Part shown: positions 8,347 to 17,448 of the stretch, in pieces
How the letters are laid out: each line of letters opens with the position of its first letter
Position numbering within the stretch: the first letter of the stretch is position 1
Origin: CAVUCH01 sp963763095
Lineage (GTDB): Bacteria > Acidobacteriota > Vicinamibacteria > Vicinamibacterales > JAENWD01
Assembly: GCA_963763095.1 (NCBI GenBank)
Contig: CAVXNR010000009.1
Span: 1-64,000, forward strand
Reading direction: 5' to 3'
DNA: 64,000 nt
The notes under the pieces: generated by a model
What the model was told of the DNA's origin: nothing
The model's database searches: none
The model's input: only the letters and a program-made list of their open reading frames with translations
Program-made: the position numbers and the translations under genes

Positions 8347-9051
8347 ATGAACGCAGCCAACGACGTGCTGATCCGGCTCGATGGCGTCACGAAGGTTTTC
8401 TACACCGATGAAGTGGAGACGCACGCCCTGGCGGGCATCCACCTCGAAATCCGGAACGGCGAGTACCTCGCGATCGCGGGGCCGTCCGGCTGCGGAAAAT
8501 CGACGCTCCTGTCGATTCTCGGCCTGCTCGACACACCCACCGGCGGCAGCTACACGCTCAACTCACGGTCGGTGGCCAACCTGACGGCAGCCGAGCGCGC
8601 GCGCACGCGCAACCGTGAGATCGGGTTCATCTTTCAGAGCTTCAACCTGATCGGGGACCTGACGGTGTTCGAGAACGTCGAGTTGCCGCTCACCTACCGC
8701 GGCATGAAGCCCGCCGAGCGCCGGCAGCGGGTGGAAGCCGCGCTCGAGCGCGTCGGCATGGCTCATCGCGCGCGACACCTCCCAAGTCAGCTCTCCGGCG
8801 GTCAGCAGCAGCGTGTCGCCGTTGCCCGAGCGGTGGCGGGCCAGCCCGCGATTCTCCTCGCCGACGAGCCGACGGGAAACCTCGACTCCAAGAACGGCGA
8901 GTCGGTCATGCAGCTGCTGCAGGAGCTGCACCGCGCCGGCGCCACCATTGCGATGGTCACGCACGACCCCCGCTACGCGCGTCATGCGGATCGCAGCATT
9001 CACCTCTTCGACGGGCGGATCGTGGAGGAGAATGTGGCGGAGGCGGTCTGA
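8347..9051 (+). CDS. ABC transporter ATPase, MacB/LolD type
   Basis: Stand-alone nucleotide-binding subunit for a MacB/LolCDE-type exporter. Walker A GPSGCGKST, Q-loop FIFQSFNLIGDLTVFENVELPL, signature LSGGQQQRVAVARA, Walker B ILLADEPTGNLD and switch histidine MVTHD are all intact. The frame is also open to a GTG at 8341, but ATG 8347 has GAGGGAG upstream. It starts 10 bp after the adaptor gene and is clearly in its operon. It contains no membrane segment, and no FtsX-like permease is encoded beside it. Confidence 0.9.
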   Translation: MNAANDVLIRLDGVTKVFYTDEVETHALAGIHLEIRNGEYLAIAGPSGCGKSTLLSILGLLDTPTGGSYTLNSRSVANLTAAERARTRNREIGFIFQSFNLIGDLTVFENVELPLTYRGMKPAERRQRVEAALERVGMAHRARHLPSQLSGGQQQRVAVARAVAGQPAILLADEPTGNLDSKNGESVMQLLQELHRAGATIAMVTHDPRYARHADRSIHLFDGRIVEENVAEAV

Positions 9052-9066
9052 GACGTAGGCGTTCTT

Positions 9067-9290
<224 letters not shown>

Positions 9291-9298
9291 CGTGTGGA

Positions 9299-9318
9299 GC
9301 CGGGACTTCAGTCCCGGC
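9299..9318. repeat. REP-like perfect palindrome
   Basis: GCCGGGACT and AGTCCCGGC separated by TC form a 9-bp perfect stem. Half-copies (GCCGGGACTGAA) occur nearby at about 9166 and again near 23027. A similarly built palindrome lies at 55910-55927. It lies 57 bp before the second ATPase gene. Confidence 0.5.
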
Positions 9319-9374
9319 GGACATGAAGACTCCCTCGCCTCGCTGTACAATCAGCCCCATTCAGAGGACACAGA

Positions 9375-10097
9375 GTGGAACACGTCACACCGGCGTTGAC
9401 GCCCCCTGAGCTCGCGAAGAGCGGCCGCGCGATCATCAGCCTGCGGAACATAGAAAAAGCGTACAAGCAGGGCGTGCAGACGACCTACGTCCTGCGGCGG
9501 ATCACGCTCGACTTCGCGCCGGGCGAGTTCGTGTCGATCATGGGGCCGTCAGGCGCCGGCAAGTCCACGTTGCTCCACATCGTCGGGATGCACGACGCGG
9601 CCTGGACGGGCGAATACTACCTGCACGGCCAGCCGATCCACCTGCTCGGGAAAAAGGAACGGGCGGAGCTGCAGAAGACGCACATCGGCTTCGTGTTCCA
9701 GAGCTACCACCTGATCGATCACCTCACGGTCTACGAGAACCTCGACATGCCGCTCTCCTACCGCGACGTGAAGCGGAAGGAACGCGACAGCATGGTGTGC
9801 GACATCCTCGACCGGTTCCAGATCGTCGGGAAGAAGGATTTGTACCCCTCGCAGCTCTCCGGCGGCCAGCAGCAGCTGGTGGGCGTCGCGAGAGCGCTCA
9901 TCGCGAAACCCACGCTGATCCTTGCCGACGAACCGACCGGCAACCTCCACACGGGCCAGGGCCGGGAGATCATGGAGCTGTTCACCGAGCTCAATCGCGA
10001 AGGCACCACCATCATTCAGGTGACGCACTCGGAGGCGAACGCCGCGTACGGCAGCCGCATCGTGCGGCTGCGGGATGGATGGCTGGTGAACGACTGA
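9375..10097 (+). CDS. ABC transporter ATPase, second copy
   Basis: A 240-residue nucleotide-binding subunit of the MacB/LolD type. Walker A GPSGAGKST, Q-loop FVFQSYHLIDHLTVYENL, Walker B LILADEPTGN and switch histidine VTHSE are present. The signature reads LSGGQQQLVGVARA, with Leu-Val where its neighbour has Arg-Val, and the usual NLDS after Walker B is NLHT; both are small departures from the norm. The start is GTG 9375, with AGAGGA 7 bp upstream. Its stop codon overlaps the ATG of the sigma-54 activator by one base, so translation of the two is coupled. Confidence 0.88.
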   Translation: MEHVTPALTPPELAKSGRAIISLRNIEKAYKQGVQTTYVLRRITLDFAPGEFVSIMGPSGAGKSTLLHIVGMHDAAWTGEYYLHGQPIHLLGKKERAELQKTHIGFVFQSYHLIDHLTVYENLDMPLSYRDVKRKERDSMVCDILDRFQIVGKKDLYPSQLSGGQQQLVGVARALIAKPTLILADEPTGNLHTGQGREIMELFTELNREGTTIIQVTHSEANAAYGSRIVRLRDGWLVND

Positions 10098-11503
10098 TGC
10101 CTGCCGAGTCGTCTCGGCCGCAGGCGCCCGCCGCTGACATCCTGCAGCGAGCCCGCGTGCTGGTGGCGGACGACCAGCCCGACGTCCTCCAGGCGCTTCG
10201 CCTGCTCCTCAAGGGCGAAGGGTGCGATATCGAGACCGCCACCTCGCCGGCGGGCGTGCTGAGCGCCGTCGAAGCGCGCGATTTCGACGTCGCGCTGATC
10301 GACTTGAACTACACCCGCGATACGACATCGGGCCAGGAAGGGCTCTCGCTGCTCAGCCGGCTGCGGGCCATCGATTCCCAGATGCCGGTCATCGTGATGA
10401 CGGCCTGGGGCTCGGTGGACGTGGCCGTCGAAGCCATGCGCCGCGGGGCCCGGGATTTCGTGCAGAAGCCCTGGGACAACGAGCGGCTTCTCGCCGTCGT
10501 CCGGTCGCAGGTGGAGCTTGGCCGCGCTCTGCGGCGCAGCCAGCGGCTCGAAGCGGAGAACACGCTCCTTCGTGACCAGGGGTCCGGTCATCCCAATCTG
10601 ATTGCCGAGTCGGCGGCCATGCGGCCGGTGCTGGAGCTGATTGCGCGCGTCGGTCCTTCGGACGCGAACGTCCTGCTCACGGGTGAGAACGGTACCGGGA
10701 AGGGGACCGTCGCGCAGGCCATCCACGCGATCTCGACGCGTGCTGGCAAGCCCCTCATGACCGTGAACGCCGGCGGCCTCTCGGAGGGCGTCTTCGAGAG
10801 CGAGCTGTTCGGGCACGTGAAGGGTGCGTTCACCGACGCCAAGTCCGATCGCGTCGGGCGGTTTGAGCTCGCGGATGGCGGCACGCTGTTCCTCGACGAA
10901 ATCGCGAACATCTCGCTGAACCTGCAGGCGAAGCTGCTGCGCGTGCTCGAGACGGGCGACTTCGAGCGGGTGGGCTCCTCCCGCACACGGCGCGTGAACG
11001 TGCGGATCCTGTCCGCAACCAACGCAGACCTCCACACGGAGGTCGAAGCGGGGCGCTTCCGGCAGGACCTGCTCTTTCGACTCAACACGATCGAGATTCC
11101 GCTGCCGCCGCTCCGCGAACGCCGCGAAGACGTGCCGCTGCTCGCGCGGCACTTCCTCCTGCAGCATGCGCAGCGGTACCGCAAGCGGCTCACCGGCTTC
11201 GATCAGGCCGCCATGCAGGTGCTGCTGGATCACGCGTGGCCGGGGAACGTGCGTGAGCTGGATCACGCCGTCGAACGCGCCGTGCTGATGGCCCAGGGTG
11301 ACGCCATCGCCGGGCGCGATCTCGGACTGCGGGCCTCCCGCGAAGCCGCCGGGAAGCTCGAAGACATGAGCCTCGAAGAGGTGGAAGGCTTCCTCATCAA
11401 GAAGGCGCTCGCCCGCTATGGAGGCAATGTGAGCCATGCGGCCAAGGCGCTGGGCCTCAGCCGCAGCGCGTTGTACCGGAGGCTTCAGCGCTTCGGATTG
11501 TGA
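10097..11503 (+). CDS. NtrC-family sigma-54-dependent response regulator
   Basis: 468 residues. The receiver domain (20-135) has the acidic pair Asp25-Asp26, phospho-acceptor Asp69 and a C-terminal KPW. The AAA+ domain has Walker A GENGTGKG near 195, the sigma-54 contact loop GAFTDA near 235 and GGTLFLDEI (Walker B). The C-terminal helix-turn-helix is the Fis-like HAAKALGLSRSALYRRLQRFGL. It activates RNA polymerase carrying sigma-54 by ATP hydrolysis. The open frame extends far upstream, but the ATG at 10097 overlaps the ATPase stop (TGATG) and gives a natural N-terminus. The NtrY-like kinase follows and probably phosphorylates it. Confidence 0.93.
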   Translation: MPAESSRPQAPAADILQRARVLVADDQPDVLQALRLLLKGEGCDIETATSPAGVLSAVEARDFDVALIDLNYTRDTTSGQEGLSLLSRLRAIDSQMPVIVMTAWGSVDVAVEAMRRGARDFVQKPWDNERLLAVVRSQVELGRALRRSQRLEAENTLLRDQGSGHPNLIAESAAMRPVLELIARVGPSDANVLLTGENGTGKGTVAQAIHAISTRAGKPLMTVNAGGLSEGVFESELFGHVKGAFTDAKSDRVGRFELADGGTLFLDEIANISLNLQAKLLRVLETGDFERVGSSRTRRVNVRILSATNADLHTEVEAGRFRQDLLFRLNTIEIPLPPLRERREDVPLLARHFLLQHAQRYRKRLTGFDQAAMQVLLDHAWPGNVRELDHAVERAVLMAQGDAIAGRDLGLRASREAAGKLEDMSLEEVEGFLIKKALARYGGNVSHAAKALGLSRSALYRRLQRFGL

Positions 11504-11576
11504 CGAGCGCCGCCCGACCTCCAGCCGTGCCTGCTCCGCCGGATCTTTCCCGCCCTGCGAAAGGCAGGAGCATGCG

Positions 11577-12917
11577 GTGAGGTCGCCCCGCCGATCGCTC
11601 GACAACTGGCTCACTCACGACCGGCGCGTCGTCATGATGGCGCTCGGTGCAGGACTGCCGGGCATCGTGGTGTCGCTGGTGCTGCTCTGGTCCGGCGACT
11701 TCTCGTCCCGGCTCCGCTGGACCTTGACGCTGCTGGTGCTCGCCCTCTGGTGGGGCGTGGCGTTCGCCCTCCGCGATCGCGTGATCTTTCCTCTGCAGAC
11801 GATCTCGAACCTGCTTGCGGCGTTGCGCGAGGAGGACTTCTCGATCCGGGCCCGCGGGTCACGCCGGCACGATCCGCTCGGCGAAGTCCTGATCGAGGTC
11901 AACGCGCTGGCCGACACGCTGCGGGCGCAACGCATGGGCGCGCTCGATGCGAGCGGATTGCTGGGCGCCGTCATGGAGGAGATCCCGGTCGCCGTGTTCG
12001 CGTTCGATCCGGAGCGGCGGTTGCGCCTGGTGAACCGCGCGGGCGAGCGTCTCCTGGCACGGCCCTCGGAGCGGCTGATCGGCCTCGACGCGAACGCGCT
12101 CGGCCTTGCCACCGCGCTCGAGCACGAGCACTCCCCCACCATCGCCGCCACGTTCCCCGGCGGCTTCGGCCGGTGGGAGGTCCGGAATAAAGTGTTCCGG
12201 CAGGGCGGACTGCCGCTCGAATTGCTGGTGCTCACCGATGTGAGCCGGTCACTCCGCGACGAGGAGCGCCAGGCGTGGCAGCGCCTCATTCGCGTCATCG
12301 GGCACGAGATCAACAACTCGCTCGCACCCATCAAGTCGATCGCCCACAGCCTCGAGCGGCTGCTCTCCAGGAACCCGCGAGCCGAAGACTGGGAGAGCGA
12401 CGTGCGCGGCGGCCTGGCCGTGATCGGATCGCGCGCGGATTCGCTCGGCCGGTTCACCGCCGCCTACGCCCAGCTTGCGCGCCTGCCCGCGCCCGCGCTG
12501 AAGCCCGTGTCGATCGACGCCCTCGTGCCCCGCGCGGCAGACCTCGAGCGACGGATGACGGTGGCCGTGCACGCCGGGCCTGCCGTGACCTTGCAGGCCG
12601 ATCCGGACCAGATCGAGCAGTTGCTGATCAACGTCATCCGCAACGCCGTCGATGCCACGCTGCCCACCGGCGGCGCAGTGTGGATCGGCTGGGAGATCGC
12701 CGGCAACGTCGTCCGCATCTTCGTCGACGACCAGGGCCCGGGGCTCCCGAACACGTCGAACCTGTTCGTCCCGTTCTTCACCACCAAGCCTGAAGGATCC
12801 GGCATAGGCCTCGTGCTGAGCCGCCAGATCGCCGAGGCGCACGGCGGCACGTTGTCGCTCGAGAACCGCGTGACGGAACCGGGGTGCCGGGCGGTTCTGA
12901 CGCTGCCGCTGTCCTGA
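11577..12917 (+). CDS. NtrY-like membrane sensor histidine kinase
   Basis: 446 residues: two transmembrane helices near residues 19-40 and 48-68 with almost no periplasmic loop, a HAMP-like linker, a PAS domain (ILEIPVAVFAFDPERRLRLVNRAGERLL region), the H-box IRVIGHEINNSLAPIKS, N-box VIRNAVDATLP, and G-boxes DDQGPGLP and GSGIGLVLSRQIAEAHGG. The start is GTG 11577 with AGGCAGGAG upstream; earlier in-frame codons lie inside the regulator gene. The short periplasmic loop suggests it senses the membrane or an internal signal rather than an external ligand. It is the likely partner of the sigma-54 activator. Confidence 0.9.
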   Translation: MRSPRRSLDNWLTHDRRVVMMALGAGLPGIVVSLVLLWSGDFSSRLRWTLTLLVLALWWGVAFALRDRVIFPLQTISNLLAALREEDFSIRARGSRRHDPLGEVLIEVNALADTLRAQRMGALDASGLLGAVMEEIPVAVFAFDPERRLRLVNRAGERLLARPSERLIGLDANALGLATALEHEHSPTIAATFPGGFGRWEVRNKVFRQGGLPLELLVLTDVSRSLRDEERQAWQRLIRVIGHEINNSLAPIKSIAHSLERLLSRNPRAEDWESDVRGGLAVIGSRADSLGRFTAAYAQLARLPAPALKPVSIDALVPRAADLERRMTVAVHAGPAVTLQADPDQIEQLLINVIRNAVDATLPTGGAVWIGWEIAGNVVRIFVDDQGPGLPNTSNLFVPFFTTKPEGSGIGLVLSRQIAEAHGGTLSLENRVTEPGCRAVLTLPLS

Positions 12918-13003
12918 ACGGCATGGCGTGGGCGGCTCCAGCGTTCGTTGCCATCCGAGCGCGCCTTCACATACCATCCGCCGACGTCCATCACGATCGC
13001 CGA

Positions 13004-15073
13004 ATGACTACTGTGCGTACCTGCCCCATCCTGCTGTTCGCCCTGCTGGCAGTTGCCGCACCCGCCATGGCAGACCCGCTGCCCGCCCACGCCCAACGCG
13101 TCGTGGACTACGCGATTGACGTGCGGCTCGATGCGGAGAACCAGTCGATCACCGGTCGTGAACGCCTCACGTGGAACAACCCGTCGAACGACACGATCGG
13201 CGAGCTCTGGTTCCACCTGTATCTGAACGCCTTCAGGAACAACCGCAGCACGTTCTTCCGCGAGTCCGGAGGCCAGCTGCGGGGTGACTGGATGCGCGAG
13301 GAGGGCTGGGGCTGGACGACGGTTCGAAAGATGATGCTGGCGGACGGCACCGATCTGACGTCCCGCATCCGCTTCGACCACCCCGATGACGACAACGCCG
13401 ATGACCGCACCGTGATTCGCGTACCCCTGCCGCAGCCGGTGGCACCGCGTGCATCGATCGCACTCGTCATCGAGTGGACCGCGAAGCTGCCCGAGGTGTT
13501 CGCCCGCACCGGGTATCACCGTGACTACTTCCTCGTCGGCCAGTGGTTCCCGAAGATTGCGGTCTACGAGCCGGCGGGCATGCGCGGACGGACCACGGGG
13601 GGCTGGAACTGCCACCAGTTTCACGCGAACAGCGAGTTCTACGCTGATTTTGGGAGGTTCCGCGTCAACATCACGGCGCCGCAGCGATTCGTCCTCGGGG
13701 CAACCGGCGTTCGCACCGGCATTCGAGCGAACGCAGACGGAACGGCCACGCATACGTACGAGCAGGAGGACGTGCACGATTTCGCCTGGACGGCGGATCC
13801 GAACTACGTCGAGGTGATGGCGCGCTTCTCGGGAACAGCCGACGTGACGGCGGGCGAGTACGCCGCGACCGCCGCGCTGCTGGGGCGGTCGGTCGACGAG
13901 GTGCGCCTGTCGGACGTCGAGATTCGCGTGCTGATGCAGCGCGGGCGCCTGCCGCAAACCCATCGCTACATCACGGCCGTGAAGCTCGGGATCAAGCACT
14001 TCGGACTCTGGTACGGGAGGTACCCGTACCGCACGCTCACCATCGTGGATCCCGCCCCTGGCGCGGTGGGATCGGGCGGCATGGAATACCCGACCTTGAT
14101 CACCGGCGGCAGCTCGGCGCTGCTGAATTACTGGCCGTTCAGCGGTGTGCTCGTCCCCGAGCTCGTGGCGGTGCACGAGTTCGCGCACCAGTTCTGGTAC
14201 GGGCTCGTCGCAAACAATGAGTTCGAGGAGGCGTGGCTGGACGAGGGGTTCGCCTCCTACTCGAGCGGCGCGGTCATGGATTTGGCGCACGGGCCGCACA
14301 CGTCGATTCTGACGCTCCTGGGACTGCGCCTCGGAGGCGAGGAGTTCATCCGCCTGCAGAACTCGCCGCGGCGCACCTTCGACCGGGTCCGGCAGCCGGC
14401 ATGGACGTACAGCCCCGGCGCGTACAGCTTCTACGTCTACGAGAAGCCCGAGCTCGCGCTGCGCACGCTCGAGAACCTGCTTGGGCGCGCGACGATGGCG
14501 CGTGTGCTGCGGACGTATCACGAGCGATGGCGCTTTCGGCACCCGTCGAGTAATGACTTCTACGCCGTGGCCGCGGAGGTCTCTGGCCGCGACCTGGCCT
14601 GGTTCTGGAACCAGATCACGGAAGGAACCGGGGTCGTCGATTACGAGGTGATCTCGATCAAGAGCCAGAGGGCCGCCCCGGCTGCAGGGCTGTTCCCTGC
14701 CCGAGACGGCAAGAGCAGGCTGATCCGGTCGGCGGATGCGAGCCGAACGGCGGCGGTCTCCAATCCGTACGAGAGCCGCGTCGTGATCAGGCGGGTCGGT
14801 GCCGTCGTCTTTCCCGTGGACATCGTGCTCCGCTATGAGGGCCGCGGTCCGGAGCGTGTGTCCTGGGACGGCCGGGCGACGTGGAAGGAGCTGACCCGGA
14901 CGGGACCGCACCGGCTGTTGTCGGCGCACGTCGATCCGGAGCACCGGGTGACGCTCGAGGTCTCGCGCGTCAACTCTGCGCGTCGCACCGATCCATCCGC
15001 ACGTGTGGCGAGAGCCTGGAGCGCGCGGTGGATGTTCTGGGTGCAGAACCTGCTGGCCGGGATTGGACTGTGA
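13004..15073 (+). CDS. Secreted M1-family zinc metallopeptidase
   Basis: A 689-residue exported peptidase. The signal peptide spans residues 1-23 (MTTVRTCPILLFALLAVAAPAMA), which fixes the start at ATG 13004. The N-terminal beta-domain runs to about 300. The substrate-binding GGMEYP is near residue 360 in place of the classical GAMEN, and the zinc site is HEFAH (391-395) with Glu414 in WLDEGFAS, exactly the HExxH-18-E spacing. A later Tyr (YSFYVYEKP) probably supplies the transition-state contact. It is likely a periplasmic aminopeptidase. The next gene starts shortly downstream in the same frame. Confidence 0.9.
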   Translation: MTTVRTCPILLFALLAVAAPAMADPLPAHAQRVVDYAIDVRLDAENQSITGRERLTWNNPSNDTIGELWFHLYLNAFRNNRSTFFRESGGQLRGDWMREEGWGWTTVRKMMLADGTDLTSRIRFDHPDDDNADDRTVIRVPLPQPVAPRASIALVIEWTAKLPEVFARTGYHRDYFLVGQWFPKIAVYEPAGMRGRTTGGWNCHQFHANSEFYADFGRFRVNITAPQRFVLGATGVRTGIRANADGTATHTYEQEDVHDFAWTADPNYVEVMARFSGTADVTAGEYAATAALLGRSVDEVRLSDVEIRVLMQRGRLPQTHRYITAVKLGIKHFGLWYGRYPYRTLTIVDPAPGAVGSGGMEYPTLITGGSSALLNYWPFSGVLVPELVAVHEFAHQFWYGLVANNEFEEAWLDEGFASYSSGAVMDLAHGPHTSILTLLGLRLGGEEFIRLQNSPRRTFDRVRQPAWTYSPGAYSFYVYEKPELALRTLENLLGRATMARVLRTYHERWRFRHPSSNDFYAVAAEVSGRDLAWFWNQITEGTGVVDYEVISIKSQRAAPAAGLFPARDGKSRLIRSADASRTAAVSNPYESRVVIRRVGAVVFPVDIVLRYEGRGPERVSWDGRATWKELTRTGPHRLLSAHVDPEHRVTLEVSRVNSARRTDPSARVARAWSARWMFWVQNLLAGIGL

Positions 15074-15178
15074 CACGTCACTCGCGCGGGCCGCGGTGCC
15101 CTGAGCTCATTTCGGCGGGGGCTCCGGAAAGCAACGTGGCGCCCCGGGCTGGTAACTGCGATATGGTCCTGGCATCTC

Positions 15179-16069
15179 GTGCTCGGGTTCGCGCTTGCCC
15201 TTCCGATGTACCGGTGGCTGTACGCCGCGACCGCGTACCGGCCGGAAGCCGATGGCTTTGCCTGGCGGTTCTCGCCTGGCGGGCTCGTGGACCTGCTGCA
15301 GTTCGACAGCGCGCCGGTCTTGCAGATCCTGCGGGCCGCGGTCGCGGGCGGTCTGCTCGTGGCCGTCCTCGCAAGCCCGCTCCTGATTGCCGCCACACTC
15401 GCGTCCGTACGTGACCCCTCGCGAGATTCCCGCGCCATCGGGGGGGCCGTTGCGGCGCTCTACTGGCGGTTTCTGCTGGTGATCATCATCGGTCGGGTAG
15501 TGGCCGCGGCCTCCGCCGCACTGGCCGCTACCGTAGCTGGCATGGCGCTCGCGCCGTTGTCCGAATCAGCGTGGGAGCCGGGATTCCTGTGGGCTGGCGC
15601 CATTCAGGCCGGAACGGCGGTCCTCGTCGCGGTGCTTCTGCTTGCGGCCGTCGACTACGCGCTCGTACGGCTCGAGGCGGGGCGATCACCTGGACCGCTC
15701 AGCGCCTGGTGGGCGGGCGTGCGGCAGGTGATCGCGCGTCCCGGCCTCACACTTGGCCTCTGGGCGGGCGCCGGCGCCGTGCTCGCGCTATCAGTCGGCG
15801 TCTACATCGCACTCCGTGAGCTCACCGGACGAACCGTGCCGTCGGTTCTGGCGCTGAGCGGGGTGCTCATCCTTCAGCAGGGCTTCATGTTCACCCGGAC
15901 GTGGCTGCGCGTCGGTCTGCTGGCTGCCGAGCAGGACGCGTCTGACCGAGCCCACGAGGTCTCTCGACTGAGTGATTGGGGTCCCGGCGCCGAGCCGGCA
16001 GTGGATACGTCGGTTCGCATTCCCCCAACCGAAGCGGCGGCGCGGGTGCTGGATGGGGAAACCCGGTGA
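15179..16069 (+). CDS. Polytopic membrane protein of unknown function
   Basis: About six hydrophobic segments (around residues 1-15, 47-70, 95-125, 137-160, 185-215 and 222-240) and a polar C-terminal tail. The arrangement resembles DUF4013-like membrane proteins, but no diagnostic motif is visible. GTG 15179 is the first standard start, yet it falls inside a hydrophobic helix. The frame stays open upstream to 15074 and reads as sensible protein (LRKATWRPGLVTAIWSWHL), so translation may begin earlier on a rare codon such as CTG 15101. It follows the M1 peptidase on the same strand and may share its transcript. Confidence 0.6.
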   Translation: MLGFALALPMYRWLYAATAYRPEADGFAWRFSPGGLVDLLQFDSAPVLQILRAAVAGGLLVAVLASPLLIAATLASVRDPSRDSRAIGGAVAALYWRFLLVIIIGRVVAAASAALAATVAGMALAPLSESAWEPGFLWAGAIQAGTAVLVAVLLLAAVDYALVRLEAGRSPGPLSAWWAGVRQVIARPGLTLGLWAGAGAVLALSVGVYIALRELTGRTVPSVLALSGVLILQQGFMFTRTWLRVGLLAAEQDASDRAHEVSRLSDWGPGAEPAVDTSVRIPPTEAAARVLDGETR

Positions 16070-16085
16070 GCGTCACTGGCCCGCG

Positions 16086-16322
16086 TCAGGCGGCCTCGGC
16101 TGCGGCTGCGGCAGACCGGCGAAAACTGCTCCGGGGCAAGCCATAGACGGCGAACCCGAGGGTGCCAAGGATGTAGAAGGTCAGGACGACGCCGACGAGG
16201 ATGACGACCACGGTGAGCAGCCGCACCAGCCACAGGCGCAGCAGCTCGCGATCGATGGTCGGCATGCGCGGGAGGGCCAGCGCGTTTGCAGTCATTCCGC
16301 CGGTCATCATCTGTGCAATCAT
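16086..16322 (-). CDS. Small single-span membrane protein
   Basis: 78 residues with one strong transmembrane helix (about residues 30-58, LWLVRLLTVVVILVGVVLTFYILG) and an Arg/Ala-rich tail. No family is recognised. It converges on the membrane protein ending at 16069. The ATG at 16322 has a GAGGGAACGCG upstream on the minus strand that can serve as a ribosome-binding site. Confidence 0.5.
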   Translation of the reverse strand: MIAQMMTGGMTANALALPRMPTIDRELLRLWLVRLLTVVVILVGVVLTFYILGTLGFAVYGLPRSSFRRSAAAAAEAA

Positions 16323-16614
16323 CGCGTTCCCTCTCGTGTCATGCCGCCGCGGGCTGGGGAGCCGGGCTCTTGTTCGACGTCTGCAGGGGCAAGGAGAGTA
16401 CCGCCATTCCAGGCCGCTTCCCCACCAGGGCCATGGGGCAGCGTAAGGGCCATCGAATGAGCAAGTTACAGACGTTCAACCCCGCCGGTCCCAGCCGGTC
16501 CCCTGCCGGGCTGTCTGCCCCTGGGGAAACAATCTACCACTCGGGGCGGACCTTCTTCCGAGAAGGCCCACCGAGGACGCGAAGGATGCAGGACCCGCGG
16601 TAACCGGCGGCAGG
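16323..16614. other. Intergenic region, nothing recognised
   Basis: 292 bp between the divergent small genes at 16322 (minus) and 16615 (plus). No tRNA, hairpin with a T-run, or convincing promoter pair was seen. It presumably carries both promoters. Confidence 0.4.
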
Positions 16615-16857
16615 ATGCCCGACGAACCGGCGCCCACCTTCGCCGAGCCCGTGGTGCTCTGGCGCCTCCGGCACCCGGACGGAGACGTGGCTCGCGCCAC
16701 CCTGATCCCCGGCGCGCCGGACAGCACGCTGGTGTACTTCGTCAACGACGAGTTCGAACGGGGCGAAAATTTTCGCGAATGGGTACCGGCCGTGGCGCAG
16801 GCCGCACGGGTGAGGGAACAACTGATCGAGGACGGCTGGCGCGACGAGGTCCCCTAG
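16615..16857 (+). CDS. Small conserved-looking hypothetical protein
   Basis: 80 residues, acidic and soluble, with a plausible alpha/beta layout (VVLWRLRHPDGDVARATLIPG, then DSTLVYFVNDEF, then a C-terminal helix AAQAARVREQLIEDGW). No function can be assigned. Codon use fits the neighbours. The strong hairpin at 16915-16938 separates it from the convergent gene at 16948. Confidence 0.5.
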   Translation: MPDEPAPTFAEPVVLWRLRHPDGDVARATLIPGAPDSTLVYFVNDEFERGENFREWVPAVAQAARVREQLIEDGWRDEVP

Positions 16858-16914
16858 CGGCGCCGAGCCAGCCCGCGCGCGCACTTCATTGGGGCACGCT
16901 CACTTACGGTGTCG

Positions 16915-16938
16915 GCCCGGGGCCGAAGGGCCCCGGGC
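16915..16938. terminator. Hairpin between convergent genes
   Basis: GCCCGGGGCC (16915-16924), loop GAAG, GGCCCCGGGC (16929-16938): a perfect 10-bp stem with a tight loop, lying between the stops of a plus-strand gene (16857) and a minus-strand gene (16948). Position and stability suit a bidirectional terminator, although no T-run follows on either side. Confidence 0.55.
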
Positions 16939-16947
16939 GGTTCCACC

Positions 16948-17415
16948 CTACTTCTCCTCCTGCACCTGCACGTTGTGTGACGCCAGTGCATCTTTCAGTT
17001 GCGCGTACACCTTCTCGCTGACGCGCAGCACGACGGTGTCGGTCCCCGACTTGAGGGTGAGCCAGTTGTGCGGCGTCTTGCCCATGTACATGGGCGACGC
17101 CATCGGCTGCGTCGCTGCTGCGGAGGGGTCGCCGGCGACCGCGGGAGGCGCGCTCGATACACGGTGGCTTGCTTCAATGCCGGTGTAGGGCATCGTCGCC
17201 ACGTCTGCCTTCGACGCGGGATCGACAATCTTCAGTCCGTCGTCGTTCAGGCGGACCGTGACGTTCTGCTCCGGCTTGCGCGCGTGCAGATCCACCAGCT
17301 TCACGCCGCTGAAGGTGGTAGGCGCCTTTTTCTGCGCTTCGGGGGCCTGGGCGGCCGACGCAGTGCCAGGCGCGATGATGAGGGTCAGGGCGATTCCGAG
17401 AGCAACCGCTCGCAT
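16948..17415 (-). CDS. Secreted hypothetical protein
   Basis: 155 residues with a clear signal peptide (MRAVALGIALTLIIAPGTASA). The mature part contains FSGVKLVDLHARKPEQNVTVRLNDDGLKIVD, a beta-rich pattern like a small PH-type or lipoprotein-like fold, and ends in a Glu/Lys-rich tail. No family is named with confidence. It lies 33 bp downstream of the secreted kinase-like gene ending at 17449 and on the same strand, so the two are probably co-transcribed and exported together. Confidence 0.65.
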   Translation of the reverse strand: MRAVALGIALTLIIAPGTASAAQAPEAQKKAPTTFSGVKLVDLHARKPEQNVTVRLNDDGLKIVDPASKADVATMPYTGIEASHRVSSAPPAVAGDPSAAATQPMASPMYMGKTPHNWLTLKSGTDTVVLRVSEKVYAQLKDALASHNVQVQEEK

Positions 17416-17448
17416 GTGTGATGTCCTCCTGGCTGATGCTGATGGGGC

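Noticed and set aside
10016..11614. 532-codon open frame on the minus strand
   Set aside because: Antisense to the sigma-54 activator, which has every expected motif. No domain is visible in the antisense product.
12464..15076. 870-codon open frame on the minus strand
   Set aside because: It lies opposite the M1 peptidase and the end of the NtrY-like kinase, both with full catalytic motifs. The translation is Arg/His/Val-rich low-quality sequence, as expected antisense to GC-rich genes.
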